Positions 46,873 through 55,945 of a stretch of DNA of 64,000 nt are shown here, one piece after another. The position numbers and the translations under genes were made by a program. The stretch is from the NCBI GenBank assembly GCA_050031985.1, contig JBNAIG010000030.1, positions 1 to 64,000 on the forward strand. Direction: 5' to 3'. How positions within the stretch are numbered: the stretch's first letter is position 1; the number at the start of each line of letters is the position of its first letter. Source of the stretch: SZUA-368 sp028533045. GTDB lineage: Bacteria > Spirochaetota > Spirochaetia > DSM-2461. Under the pieces are notes generated by a model that did not search any database, was not told the origin of the DNA, and was given only the letters and a program-made list of their open reading frames with translations.

Positions 46873-49029
46873 TCAATCCCTCTCCCGGCTCTCTACGCGC
46901 CAGACCCGGGTCCAGTCCACCTCTTTTTCGGCCAGCTTCCGTTCCAGGCTGCTCTTCACAAGGCGCCACTCCTCTTCGTTCAGCTCTTTACCGACCGTAG
47001 AACCCCAGTTTCGCTTGGAACTATCCCGGGCAATCCATGTCTCCAGTAAAGAGCCGGAGATAAAACGCCGTTCCCCCGTTTCCACCGATTCTTCTGATCG
47101 CAAAGTAAGCTCCCTATCCAAAAGAGCGTTCAATCGCTTTTCCGATGCGGAGTTGGTATAGAGGGTATTCTCGCTGCTACCTATCCGTTCAAGAAGCTCT
47201 TCCGGTATTTCTCCCTCCAGGAAGGAGGAGAGACGGGTTGTTCTCTTCCGGTCTATCTCGCTTAGCCGGAGGAATCCCCCCGGTAGGAGGCGGGAAATCA
47301 TAACGCTTACCAGAACCTCTCCCATGTCGCGGCGGAGAGGTTCGGAGAGGAAGATCCCTTCCAGGTCGGGAAGGGTATCCACCGCTTTGCGATCCAGGAG
47401 GGTGGGGCGTTCCGCCGGGGGAAGGCTCTCCATGGAAAAGGCAATCAGCTCCCGGACGCGTAGCGAATCGGCCAGCCCCCAGAGGCCTCCTTCGGGGATT
47501 TTCCGGTAGGCTTCCCAAAAAATCTGCCCCGTTACGATGGGGGCAATGAGCAGCCGGTGGTGTCTTTGAACTTTAAGACCGGAAAAAAGCGCCTCAAAGA
47601 GGGGGGGAGGTAGAGCCGTACCGCTTCCCATGGTTCGTTTGAGCCAGCGATCCCGTTCCTTACCTCCCGGAGAATAGGTGAGAACTTCCGGTGTTTCATC
47701 CAGCATAACCGCCAGTTGGGCTTCCCGGCGGCGCAGAACATCTTCCTGAATCTTTCCTTCGAATCCCTGGGATGAGGGCTGGTAGAAGAGACGTCCCTTC
47801 AACGTGGAGGGAAGGTATTGCTGGGCTACCCAGTGATCCCGGTAGGCGTGGGGGTAGTTGTAACCCTCCCCATGGCCAAAGGCGTGCTTGTCCCGGCCGG
47901 GATCCTTTAGGTGATTAGGCACTTCCGCCTGTTCCTTATCCACCGCTCTCACCGCATCAAAATAGGCCAGGGAGGAGTTGGATTTGGGGGCTGTTGCCAG
48001 ATAAAGGGCCGCCTGGGTCAGATGAAATTGTCCCTCCGGCAGTCCCACCCGGTCAAAGGCGGCGGCTGCGGCGCTTACCACCCCCAGAGCCTGGGGATCG
48101 GCCATACCAATGTCTTCGCTGGCGGAAATGAGCATGCGGCGGATGATAAAACGGGGATCTTCCCCTGCCCGGATCATACGGGCCATCCAGTAGAGGGCCG
48201 CATCCGGGTCGGAGCCGCGGATAGATTTGATAAAAGCGCTTATGGTGTCAAAGTGGTAGTCCCCTTCTTTGTCATAGAGGACGACTTTTTTCTGGATGCT
48301 CTCTTCGCAGGTGGCCAGGTCTACGGCAATCTCCGAACCGGGAGGGGGAGGAAATTGGGCGGGGGTCGTTTCCACCGCCAGTTGCAGGGCATTCAGGAGG
48401 GAGCGGGCGTCACCGGAGGCTACCGAAATGAGATGGTCCAGACCTTCCGGGGAGAGACTGACCTTCCACTGGCCATATCCTCGGGCTTTATCGTTGAGGG
48501 CCTGGGCGGCAATGGCCCGGAGGTCTTCGTCACCCAGTTCTTTTAACTGGAACACACGGCTCCGGCTTACCAAAGCGGAATTCACTTCAAAATAGGGATT
48601 TTCCGTGGTAGCCCCAATCAGGATGATTGTCCCGTTCTCCACCCAGGGGAGGAGGGCGTCCTGTTGGCTTTTGTTCCATCGGTGTACTTCGTCTACGAAA
48701 AGGATGGTGCGCCTCTCGTAAAGATCCCGCTTTTCCCGGGCGTCGTCTATGGAGGCACGAAGCTCTTTGACACCGCTTAAAACGGCATTAAGAGAGATAA
48801 AGTAGCTTTTTGTGCTGTTGGCGATCACCCGGGCCAAGGTTGTTTTTCCCGTACCGGGGGGGCCGTAAAAAATGAGAGAGGAGAGCTGGTCCGCCTGGAT
48901 AGCCCGTCTGAGAAGCCGTCCCTCTCCCATTATGTGGTCCTGGCCTATATATTCGGTCAGATTGCGGGGACGCATGCGGGCCGCGAGGGGTTCTCCCGTG
49001 GATTCGCCCTGTTTTTGAAAAAGATCCAT
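46873..49029 (-). CDS. rarA: RarA/MgsA AAA ATPase fused to a C-terminal methyltransferase-like domain
   Basis: 718 aa. Residues 1-430 are RarA (replication-associated recombination protein): GQDHIMGEGRLLRRA, Walker A GPPGTGKTT, Walker B FVDEVHRW, sensor 1 GATTENP, and the tetramerisation region ending YNYPHAYRDHWVAQQYLP. The remaining 290 residues form a Rossmann-like domain without a clear SAM motif. Such RarA fusions are known in spirochaetes and cyanobacteria; the role of the extra domain is unknown. Starts 2 bp after the cupin stop, so translation is probably coupled. Confidence 0.92.
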   Translation of the reverse strand: MDLFQKQGESTGEPLAARMRPRNLTEYIGQDHIMGEGRLLRRAIQADQLSSLIFYGPPGTGKTTLARVIANSTKSYFISLNAVLSGVKELRASIDDAREKRDLYERRTILFVDEVHRWNKSQQDALLPWVENGTIILIGATTENPYFEVNSALVSRSRVFQLKELGDEDLRAIAAQALNDKARGYGQWKVSLSPEGLDHLISVASGDARSLLNALQLAVETTPAQFPPPPGSEIAVDLATCEESIQKKVVLYDKEGDYHFDTISAFIKSIRGSDPDAALYWMARMIRAGEDPRFIIRRMLISASEDIGMADPQALGVVSAAAAAFDRVGLPEGQFHLTQAALYLATAPKSNSSLAYFDAVRAVDKEQAEVPNHLKDPGRDKHAFGHGEGYNYPHAYRDHWVAQQYLPSTLKGRLFYQPSSQGFEGKIQEDVLRRREAQLAVMLDETPEVLTYSPGGKERDRWLKRTMGSGTALPPPLFEALFSGLKVQRHHRLLIAPIVTGQIFWEAYRKIPEGGLWGLADSLRVRELIAFSMESLPPAERPTLLDRKAVDTLPDLEGIFLSEPLRRDMGEVLVSVMISRLLPGGFLRLSEIDRKRTTRLSSFLEGEIPEELLERIGSSENTLYTNSASEKRLNALLDRELTLRSEESVETGERRFISGSLLETWIARDSSKRNWGSTVGKELNEEEWRLVKSSLERKLAEKEVDWTRVWRVESRERD

Positions 49030-49031
49030 TC

Positions 49032-49376
49032 CTAATAGGTTATGATTACAGCTATCATGGTCAGATCGACAGTACCGGTATTGCTTATGCTATGGGTCTC
49101 TTTATGTCCGGTAACAACAAGCTCTCCGGCCTTTACGGGAACTTCTGTCCCATTATCAACCACCGTTCCTTCTCCGGCCGTAATAATGTAGTATTCCGTT
49201 TCGTCTATGTGCTCATGTTCACCCACTCCCGCTCCGGGGGGGATTGTCAGTTCACAGAGAAGCCGGCAGTTTTTCATGTTGTCCTTAGATTCAAGATGGG
49301 TTATTTTAACCGATCCGTCTCCGCCTCTCATGGCATGGCGGACTTCACTTTTCATATCTTCCCGTTTAATTACCAT
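49032..49376 (-). CDS. Small cupin-domain protein
   Basis: About 114 aa with a single beta-barrel cupin. Metal ligands are seen in GVGEHEHIDETEYYI (two His, one Glu) and HKETHSI (His). The start ends at 49376 with GGGAGG five bases upstream; the longer frame is unsupported. Function unknown; small cupins bind sugars, act as isomerases or sense ligands. It leads the cupin-rarA unit. Confidence 0.85.
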   Translation of the reverse strand: MVIKREDMKSEVRHAMRGGDGSVKITHLESKDNMKNCRLLCELTIPPGAGVGEHEHIDETEYYIITAGEGTVVDNGTEVPVKAGELVVTGHKETHSISNTGTVDLTMIAVIITY

Positions 49377-49497
49377 AGTCACCTCCCTTGCATTATACAG
49401 TTCACCCACAGGAGAGGGAAGGGGAAGGGTTTAACTGAATAATTATGTAAGACTGGGAATATTGTCAGAAAAGGGTTAATTTATAGGGCTCTTTCGC

Positions 49498-49527
49498 TTT
49501 ACGGGAAAGTGAATATATGTATATAAT
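49498..49527 (+). promoter_or_regulatory. Promoter of the amino acid ABC operon
   Basis: TTTACG at 49498-49503 (weak), an 18-bp spacer and perfect TATAAT at 49522-49527. The leader is about 90 nt. Confidence 0.5.
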
Positions 49528-49575
49528 ATTCAATAAATATTTGTGGCAATCCCTTGCCGGAAATAAACGAAAAGT

Positions 49576-49607
49576 GCGAAAGCGTAGTAAATACTTACGA
49601 TTTTCGC
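49576..49607 (+). promoter_or_regulatory. Leader hairpin before the amino acid ABC operon
   Basis: GCGAAA (49576-49581) pairs with TTTCGC (49602-49607); inside, CGTA (49583-49586) pairs with TACG (49596-49599). It ends 4 bases before the GAGGAG Shine-Dalgarno, so it could affect initiation. No known riboswitch class is recognised. Confidence 0.4.
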
Positions 49608-49623
49608 TCTCGAGGAGAGAAAT

Positions 49624-50418
49624 GTGAAGAAATTAATACTCACCCTTTGTGCAGCACTCGTTGCTCTATCTTTAATGTCCTGTAATAAGAAAACAGAAGA
49701 AGCGGAAGCATCAAATCTGAATCTTATGAAAGACGGTGTTCTTACTATCGGTTGTGAAATCGGTTACCCCCCCTTCGAAGACTTCGCCAATGACGGCGTA
49801 ACCCCCGTTGGTTATGACATTGACTTTGGTAAGGCTCTTGGGGAAAAACTCGGTTTGGAAATCGTTGTAATCAACACAGCCTGGGACGGTATTTTCCAGG
49901 GAATCGGTGTTAACTATGACGCGGTTATTTCTGCGGTTACCATCACCGACGAAAGAAAAGAAACCATGGATTTTTCCGATCCCTACATCGATAACTTCCA
50001 GGCCGTTGTACTTCCTGCCGATTCTGATCTGACTATCGAAAGCTTTAACGATCTTGACGGTATGGCACTGGCTGTACAGAAGGAAACCACTTCCGACATT
50101 CTCATGTCCGACTATATTTCCACCGGTACTATTAACTGTACCCTCGCCCAGAACGAAAAAATCGTAACCTGTTTTACTCAGCTCGATAATAAAGAGATTG
50201 ACGCAGTTGTTGTTGACTCCACAGTAGCTTTGGGTCAGGTGGGAAAGGCTCCGGAAAAGTTTAAAATCGCTTACCTCGATGAGAGCGAAGCGGAACAGTT
50301 CGGCGTTGCCATGACCAAGGGTAATGTAGAACTCCAGACAGCTATCAATGAAGCTATTGCCGAACTGAAAGCCGAAGGATTTTTCCAGGAAAGCATTGAA
50401 TACTGGTTTGGCGGCTAA
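49624..50418 (+). CDS. Polar amino acid ABC transporter substrate-binding lipoprotein
   Basis: 264 aa of the SBP_bac_3 (His/Gln/Lys-Arg-Orn) family. Lipoprotein signal ends SLMSC. Two-lobed fold: GYPPFEDF, GYDIDFGKALGEKLG, TAWDGIFQG, AVISAVTITDERKE and MDFSDPY. Captures polar amino acids outside the membrane. Start is GTG with GAGGAG six bases upstream. Confidence 0.92.
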   Translation: MKKLILTLCAALVALSLMSCNKKTEEAEASNLNLMKDGVLTIGCEIGYPPFEDFANDGVTPVGYDIDFGKALGEKLGLEIVVINTAWDGIFQGIGVNYDAVISAVTITDERKETMDFSDPYIDNFQAVVLPADSDLTIESFNDLDGMALAVQKETTSDILMSDYISTGTINCTLAQNEKIVTCFTQLDNKEIDAVVVDSTVALGQVGKAPEKFKIAYLDESEAEQFGVAMTKGNVELQTAINEAIAELKAEGFFQESIEYWFGG

Positions 50419-50429
50419 AAAGAGTCTCC

Positions 50430-51473
50430 ATGAATGATTTTCTCAAAAAACTAATTAATATTAGGGAATGGGGACGATCAACAAAAACAACTGCCATAGT
50501 TGCTGTGGCAGTTGTTATTTTGTTTATTGTGCTTTCGGTTATGAATGTTTCCGAAGCGGCTATGATGGATCAGGCATCTACGGAAGTGAAGCAGATGATC
50601 GAGGCCGAAAAGGACAGCACCCGAAAGCGCCTTACCATTACCTATAACGATTTTAAAGCTATCAGCTACCTTTCCTTTACCACATCCGGCGCCCAGTCGC
50701 ACCATGAGTCCTATGTGGCCTTTGGCGGGAAGGTTTTTGATGCCAATGAAGGGTTCGGGAAATTCACCGGCCAAATGGTAAACTACACCTACCGCATGTT
50801 GGGTGTGGGACAGAACCTCCTGCACGGTGTAAAGCTCACTCTTTTATTGACAACCCTGTCCATAGCCATTGGATTTGTTTTTAGCGTTTTTCTGGCGCTT
50901 GGTAAGATTTCTTCCAAAAAAGTGATTAGTAAAATCTGCAGCGGCTATATCTTCTTCTTTCGCGGAACCCCTCTGCTTATCCAGCTTTTTGTTGTATATT
51001 TTTCCATTCCCGGAATCTTTGGATTCTCCTGGCGGGGACTCTTTGATATTGCCGACCCGGAAGCGGTGTACAAGGGAGCCTTTTTGGCGGCCCTCATCGC
51101 TTTTTCATTAAATGCCGCCGCCTATTGCGCGGAAATTGTCCGTGCCGCCATTCAGTCTATCGATAAAGGACAGAATGAAGCAGCCAAAGCATTGGGATTG
51201 GGATATGCCCAAACCATGACACATATTGTTATTCCCCAGGCTACCCGGAGAATGATTCCCCCCCTATGTAACGAATTTATTATGATGATTAAGGACGTCT
51301 CTCTCGTCTTTGCCATTTCACTGATGGACATCACCACCATATCCAAAACGATCATGACCAGTGAAGGAAGTTATCTTGTATTTCTTCCCGCCCTTGTCAT
51401 CTATTTAATCGTAACAGCTATCTTTACCTGGTTGTTTAACAAGATGGAAGAGAGGTTATCCGTTTATGAATAG
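50430..51473 (+). CDS. Amino acid ABC transporter permease with extracytoplasmic insert
   Basis: 347 aa, about 100 longer than typical HisM/GlnP permeases. A first helix (about 20-40) is followed by an extracytoplasmic stretch (about 41-125) and then the usual five-helix permease (about 130-345), with the EAA loop NEAAKALGLGYAQTMTHIVIPQATR. It lies 11 bp after the binding protein and overlaps the ATPase gene by 8 bp. Confidence 0.92.
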   Translation: MNDFLKKLINIREWGRSTKTTAIVAVAVVILFIVLSVMNVSEAAMMDQASTEVKQMIEAEKDSTRKRLTITYNDFKAISYLSFTTSGAQSHHESYVAFGGKVFDANEGFGKFTGQMVNYTYRMLGVGQNLLHGVKLTLLLTTLSIAIGFVFSVFLALGKISSKKVISKICSGYIFFFRGTPLLIQLFVVYFSIPGIFGFSWRGLFDIADPEAVYKGAFLAALIAFSLNAAAYCAEIVRAAIQSIDKGQNEAAKALGLGYAQTMTHIVIPQATRRMIPPLCNEFIMMIKDVSLVFAISLMDITTISKTIMTSEGSYLVFLPALVIYLIVTAIFTWLFNKMEERLSVYE

Positions 51474-52251
51474 CAACAAATCAAAAGATTATGAATATCT
51501 TATCAGGACGGAAAAGCTCAGTAAGTCTTTTGGTCACCTGGAAGTTCTCAAGGAAGTAAACCTTGCGGTAAAGAAGGGCGAAGTGGTCTGTATTATCGGG
51601 CCTTCCGGGGCTGGTAAATCAACCTATCTCCGTTCTTTGAATCATCTGGAAGAGATTACAAGTGGTAAGATTTTTGTGGAGGATAATCTTTTTCTTCATA
51701 GAAAGCATAATCGTACGGTCCACAGGGTTCACGCCGATGCGCAAAAGGCCATGCTTTTGGAAATGGGTATGGTTTTCCAGCGATTTAATCTTTTTCCCCA
51801 TAAAACCGTTCTGGAGAATTTGATTTTAGCTCCTATGCTTATTCGCAAGAAATCCCGTTCCGAAGCGATCGCTTCTGCGGAAAAGTTGATAGAAAGGGTT
51901 GGATTGTCCGAGAAGAGAGATACCTATCCCAGTAAGCTTTCCGGGGGGCAGCAGCAGAGAGTGGCCATTGCCCGTGCTCTTGCCATGGAACCGGAAATTA
52001 TGCTTTTTGACGAACCCACCAGTGCCCTTGACCCGGAACTGGTAGGGGAAGTGTTAGCCGTAATGAAAGACCTAGCCAGTCAGGGGATGACCATGCTCTG
52101 TGTGACCCATGAAATGGGTTTTGCCCGTGAAGTGGCGGATAGAGTCGTTTTTATGGCCGATGGTATGATTCTCGAAGAGGGGGCTCCCCATGAATTATTT
52201 GAAAATCCCAAGCATGAGAAACTTAAAAACTTCTTAAAAAACGTTCTATAG
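51466..52251 (+). CDS. Amino acid ABC transporter ATPase (GlnQ type)
   Basis: 261 aa. Walker A GPSGAGKST, Q-loop VFQRFNLFPH, signature LSGGQQQRVAIARAL, Walker B IMLFDEPTSALDPEL and switch His in THEMGFAREV. Completes the three-gene importer; a terminator follows. Confidence 0.95.
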   Translation: MNSNKSKDYEYLIRTEKLSKSFGHLEVLKEVNLAVKKGEVVCIIGPSGAGKSTYLRSLNHLEEITSGKIFVEDNLFLHRKHNRTVHRVHADAQKAMLLEMGMVFQRFNLFPHKTVLENLILAPMLIRKKSRSEAIASAEKLIERVGLSEKRDTYPSKLSGGQQQRVAIARALAMEPEIMLFDEPTSALDPELVGEVLAVMKDLASQGMTMLCVTHEMGFAREVADRVVFMADGMILEEGAPHELFENPKHEKLKNFLKNVL

Positions 52252-52283
52252 TAAAAAGGCTAGTGCCTTTTAGGCATAGTTAG

Positions 52284-52317
52284 AAGTCCCAAGTCGAAAG
52301 ATTTGGGACTTTTTTTT
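52284..52317 (+). terminator. Terminator of the amino acid ABC operon
   Basis: AAGTCCCAA (52284-52292) pairs with TTGGGACTT (52303-52311), followed by a T-run to 52317. Confidence 0.9.
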
Positions 52318-52327
52318 ATGAATTCTA

Positions 52328-52392
52328 TTGACCTTTTTGTATTCATTGTCTATTTATAAAGATATAAATATATCGATAAAGTATATCGATAA
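52328..52392 (+). promoter_or_regulatory. Promoter and repeated 11-mer before the alcohol dehydrogenase
   Basis: TTGACC at 52328-52333, a 17-bp spacer and TATTTA at 52351-52356. Downstream an identical 11-mer TATATCGATAA occurs at 52369-52379 and 52382-52392, just past the predicted start site, where a repressor would block transcription. Each copy contains the palindrome ATCGAT. It is not a Rex or FNR consensus. Confidence 0.5.
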
Positions 52393-52421
52393 TTAAATAA
52401 CCTGTAAAAAAGGAGACTGAA

Positions 52422-53576
52422 ATGGCAGTAATGAATTTTTCAATTCCCAGAAATGTTGCATACGGAAAAGGTGCTTTGGATAACCTGGCTCAATTGAGCG
52501 GTAAAAGAGCGGCAATCGTAACCGGTGGAAGTTCAATGAAGAAGTTTGGATTTCTTGACCAGTGTAAGGAACTTCTGAAAAAAGCCGGTATGGAAACTAT
52601 CATTATCGATGGGGTTGAGCCTAACCCTTCTGTAGAAACTGTTATGCGGGGTGCTAAAGAGATGGGCGCCTTTGGACCGGACTGGATTGTGGCCATTGGC
52701 GGCGGTTCAGCTCTGGATGCGGCTAAAGTAATGTGGTGCTTTTACGAGCATCCCGAGCTCTCCTTTGAAGATATTATCGCAGTAGGTTCCATGCCCCCCC
52801 TAAGAAACAAGGCAAAGTTTATCGCTATTCCTTCTACCAGCGGAACCGCTTCGGAAATTACCGCCTTCTCCGTAATAACCGATACGGAAAATCATATTAA
52901 ATATCCCATTGTAGCGGGAGACATGGTGCCCGACCTGGCCATTCTTGACCCGGACCTTCCCGCAAAAATGCCTCCCCACATTACAGCCAATACGGGGATG
53001 GACGTCATGGCCCACGCCGTAGAAGCTGTTGCTTCTACAGCGGCGACCTGCTTTACCGACCCCTATGCTATGGAAGCGATAAAACTGGTTTTGGCAAACT
53101 TGCCCACCGCCTATGAAAAAGGAGACGATGACGAAGCCCGATACAACATGCACAACGCGTCCTCTCTGGCCGGTATGGCTTTTACCAACGCCTCCTTGGG
53201 ACTGGTACACTCCCTGGCCCATAAAATAGGCGGTGAGTTTGGTGTTACCCACGGTCTGGCCAACGCCATTCTTCTCCCCTATATCATTGACTACAATCGT
53301 AAGTTTTCCGACAAGTACGATATGGTCGAGAAAAGTCTGGAAATAGATGACCTTGCCGAGGAAATTCGCAAAATGAACGAAAAGCTGAATATCCCCGCCA
53401 CCTTTAAAGAGTGTGACGAAGTGGACTTTGGGGAAGACAAGTTTAAGGAAGTACTGGAAAGGATGAGTGTTAATGCCCATGGAGACCCCTGTACCCTTAC
53501 TAATCCGGGAGCCCCTACTCCGGCTGACGTAAAAGCCATTTATGAAGCGGCCTATTACGGAACAAGTATGAAATAA
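52422..53576 (+). CDS. Iron-containing alcohol dehydrogenase
   Basis: 384-aa group III dehydrogenase. NAD(P) loop GGGSALDAAKVM, STSGTASE, and iron ligands in GMDVMAHAVEA, LVHSLAHKIG and GVTHGLANA. Reduces acetaldehyde or a similar aldehyde at the end of fermentation; exact substrate not readable. AAGGAG precedes the ATG. Flanked by terminators on both sides, so monocistronic. Confidence 0.93.
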   Translation: MAVMNFSIPRNVAYGKGALDNLAQLSGKRAAIVTGGSSMKKFGFLDQCKELLKKAGMETIIIDGVEPNPSVETVMRGAKEMGAFGPDWIVAIGGGSALDAAKVMWCFYEHPELSFEDIIAVGSMPPLRNKAKFIAIPSTSGTASEITAFSVITDTENHIKYPIVAGDMVPDLAILDPDLPAKMPPHITANTGMDVMAHAVEAVASTAATCFTDPYAMEAIKLVLANLPTAYEKGDDDEARYNMHNASSLAGMAFTNASLGLVHSLAHKIGGEFGVTHGLANAILLPYIIDYNRKFSDKYDMVEKSLEIDDLAEEIRKMNEKLNIPATFKECDEVDFGEDKFKEVLERMSVNAHGDPCTLTNPGAPTPADVKAIYEAAYYGTSMK

Positions 53577-53592
53577 TGGTAGAATAAAATAG

Positions 53593-53621
53593 GGCTGTAT
53601 CCTTGGGGTACAGCCTTTTTT
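53593..53621 (+). terminator. Terminator of the alcohol dehydrogenase gene
   Basis: GGCTGTA (53593-53599) pairs with TACAGCC (53609-53615), followed by TTTTTT to 53621. Confidence 0.9.
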
Positions 53622-53633
53622 AGAGGATTTACT

Positions 53634-54494
53634 ATGAATAAAATATTAAAAAAAGAGTCCCTGTCGGACGATGTTTTTCGTTTTACTCTGGAGGCACCGG
53701 CTATTGCCAAATCCCGAAAACCGGGACAATTCATTATTCTCATGATTGCCGATGAGTATGACGAACGAATTCCTTTAACCATAGCCGATGCCGATGAAAA
53801 GAAGGGAACTGTCAATATCATTTTCCAGGTTGTTGGCAGCACAACTCGTAAACTCAGTCATATGGAAGAGGGGGACGCTCTGGCCCATGTGCTGGGTCCC
53901 CTGGGAAAACCAACCCATATAGAGAAAAAAGAAGGGACTGTGATCTGTGTAGGAGGGGGAATCGGGGCGGCTCCGCTTTTTCCTATCGTACAGGCCAATA
54001 AAAAGATGGGTAACCGGGTTATTACCATTCTGGGGGCCCGGTCGGAAGAACTCATGATCCTTAAAAAGGAGATGGACGAGAACTCCGATGAACTTATTCT
54101 CTGTACCGACGACGGTTCTTTGGGAAGAAAAGCCTTGGTTACGGAGCCACTCAAAGAACTTGCCGAGAAGGGTGATGTTTCCGAAGTCGTAGCCATAGGG
54201 CCTCCGATTATGATGAAGTTTGCCTCTCTTACGACAAAACCTTTTCATATTCCCACTGTTGTCTCTCTTAATACAATCATGGTAGATGGAACCGGCATGT
54301 GCGGGGGCTGTCGTGTGAACGTGGGAGATGAGACAAAATTCGTCTGTGTGGACGGTCCGGAATTCGACGGTCACAAGGTGGACTTTGACGGAATGATACT
54401 TCGCCAGAGCTCCTACAAAGAGCAGGAAGAGCATTGCTGTAAAATGACTGCCACGGCGGAAAGACTGGTTGCTAACGAGAAGGAGGCGGGATGA
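53634..54494 (+). CDS. nfnA: NADH-dependent ferredoxin:NADP oxidoreductase, small subunit
   Basis: 286 aa: FAD-binding domain, NAD-binding domain (CVGGGIGAAPLFPI) and a C-terminal [2Fe-2S] site with Cys in GMCGGCR and FVCVDGP. With NfnB it forms the flavin-bifurcating transhydrogenase that couples NADH, NADPH and reduced ferredoxin. The pair is also annotated as sulfide dehydrogenase or glutamate-synthase-like; the adjacent order A-B and the ferredoxin metabolism favour Nfn. Confidence 0.88.
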   Translation: MNKILKKESLSDDVFRFTLEAPAIAKSRKPGQFIILMIADEYDERIPLTIADADEKKGTVNIIFQVVGSTTRKLSHMEEGDALAHVLGPLGKPTHIEKKEGTVICVGGGIGAAPLFPIVQANKKMGNRVITILGARSEELMILKKEMDENSDELILCTDDGSLGRKALVTEPLKELAEKGDVSEVVAIGPPIMMKFASLTTKPFHIPTVVSLNTIMVDGTGMCGGCRVNVGDETKFVCVDGPEFDGHKVDFDGMILRQSSYKEQEEHCCKMTATAERLVANEKEAG

Positions 54495-55912
54495 TGGAAA
54501 TGACAACTAAAGAGCGCTTAGCCCTTCCCCAACAGGAAATGCCCTCCCAGGACAGGATAGAACGACGAAGTAATATGGAAGAAGTGGCCCTGGGATACAG
54601 CAGGGAACAGGCCGTTCTAGAAGCCCAGCGCTGTCTTGATTGTAAGAACGCCCCTTGTATTAAAGGTTGTCCCGTGGGAATCAATATTCCCGCTTTCCTC
54701 AAGGAAACCATGTGCGGACGTTTTGATGAGGCACTAGGGATTATTCGTGAGAGCAGTATGCTTCCCGCCATTTGCGGGCGGGTTTGTCCCCAGGAAAAAC
54801 AGTGTATGGCCGCCTGTACGGTAGGTAAGGTACAAAAGGATCCTATGAAATCCGTGGCTATTGGACGGGTAGAACGATTTCTTGCCGACTGGGGGGCGGA
54901 CAAGCCGATTAAAAACGAAGTGGTCCCAAAACTGAATAAGCGGGTCGCCATTGTGGGAGGCGGACCTTCCGGGTTGACCTGTGCGGCCGATCTAAACCGA
55001 TTAGGTTACGATGTGACAATCTTTGAAGCCTTTCATAAGGCCGGTGGTGTTACTGTTTATGGAATCCCTGAATTCCGTTTGCCCAAAAGTATTGTGGAAC
55101 GGGAAATTGCCCAGCTGGAAGAGAAGGGTGTCAAAATAGTCACCGACTTTCTCGTAGGGCGGACTGCAAGTATAAAGCAACTTATGGAGGAAGAGGGCTT
55201 CCATAGCGTTTACATTGCTTCCGGAGCCGGACTTCCCCGCTTTATGAATATTGAGGGGGAAAACCTGGTGGGAGTCTTTTCGGCCAATGAATTCCTCACC
55301 CGTGCCAATCTCATGAAAGCCTACGAAAAGGGTAAAGCCGCCACACCCCTCTATCCGTCACGACGAGTTGTTGTTCTGGGGGGCGGGAATGTTGCAATGG
55401 ATGCCGCTCGGACAGCCCTGCGTTGTGGAGCGGAAGAGGTACGCATTCTTTACCGACGGACGGAGAAGGAACTGCCCGCCCGGGCGGAAGAGGTGGAACA
55501 CGCCATGGAAGAAGGGATCATCTTTGATTTCCTGACAAATCCCGTTAGAATTATGGGTGATGAAAAGGGGCGTGTCACAGCGGTGGAATGCCTTAAATAT
55601 GAGTTGGGAGAACCGGACGAGTCGGGGAGGGCCAGACCAATTGCCCTGGAAGGAAGTGAATTCCTCATTCAGGCCGATACGGTCATACCCGCCCTGGGGA
55701 ACGGATCAAACCCACTTATCGGAGCGACCACCGAGGGCCTGGATTTTTCTCCCCGGGGGCAGATTCTGGTTGATGAACAGGGTATGACATCGCTGCCCGG
55801 TGTTTTTGCCGGAGGGGATATCGTTCAGGGAGCCGCCACAGTTATTCTGGCCATGGGTGACGGACGTCAGGGTGCTGCAGGAATTCATAATTATCTGAAG
55901 GATAAATCTTAA
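54491..55912 (+). CDS. nfnB: NADH-dependent ferredoxin:NADP oxidoreductase, large subunit (GltD-like)
   Basis: 473 aa. N-terminal two [4Fe-4S] sites (CLDCKNAPCIKGCPVG and CGRVCPQEKQC), then FAD-binding GGGPSGLTCA and NADPH-binding GGGNVAMDAART. Homologous to the glutamate synthase small subunit, but paired with nfnA and not a glutamate synthase large subunit. ATG overlaps the nfnA stop by 4 bp, with AGGAGG four bases upstream. Confidence 0.9.
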   Translation: MMEMTTKERLALPQQEMPSQDRIERRSNMEEVALGYSREQAVLEAQRCLDCKNAPCIKGCPVGINIPAFLKETMCGRFDEALGIIRESSMLPAICGRVCPQEKQCMAACTVGKVQKDPMKSVAIGRVERFLADWGADKPIKNEVVPKLNKRVAIVGGGPSGLTCAADLNRLGYDVTIFEAFHKAGGVTVYGIPEFRLPKSIVEREIAQLEEKGVKIVTDFLVGRTASIKQLMEEEGFHSVYIASGAGLPRFMNIEGENLVGVFSANEFLTRANLMKAYEKGKAATPLYPSRRVVVLGGGNVAMDAARTALRCGAEEVRILYRRTEKELPARAEEVEHAMEEGIIFDFLTNPVRIMGDEKGRVTAVECLKYELGEPDESGRARPIALEGSEFLIQADTVIPALGNGSNPLIGATTEGLDFSPRGQILVDEQGMTSLPGVFAGGDIVQGAATVILAMGDGRQGAAGIHNYLKDKS

Positions 55913-55919
55913 CTAAAGG

Positions 55920-55945
55920 ACGGCGCCATAAGAGGGGCCGTTTTT
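55920..55945 (+). terminator. Terminator of nfnAB
   Basis: ACGGC (55920-55924) pairs with GCCGT (55937-55941), with further CC/GG pairs, then TTTTT to 55945. It overlaps the stop of the convergent FHA gene. Confidence 0.7.

Noticed and set aside
54491..55912. Glutamate synthase small subunit (GltD)
   Set aside because: There is no large subunit nearby and the gene overlaps nfnA; the N-terminal clusters fit NfnB equally well.
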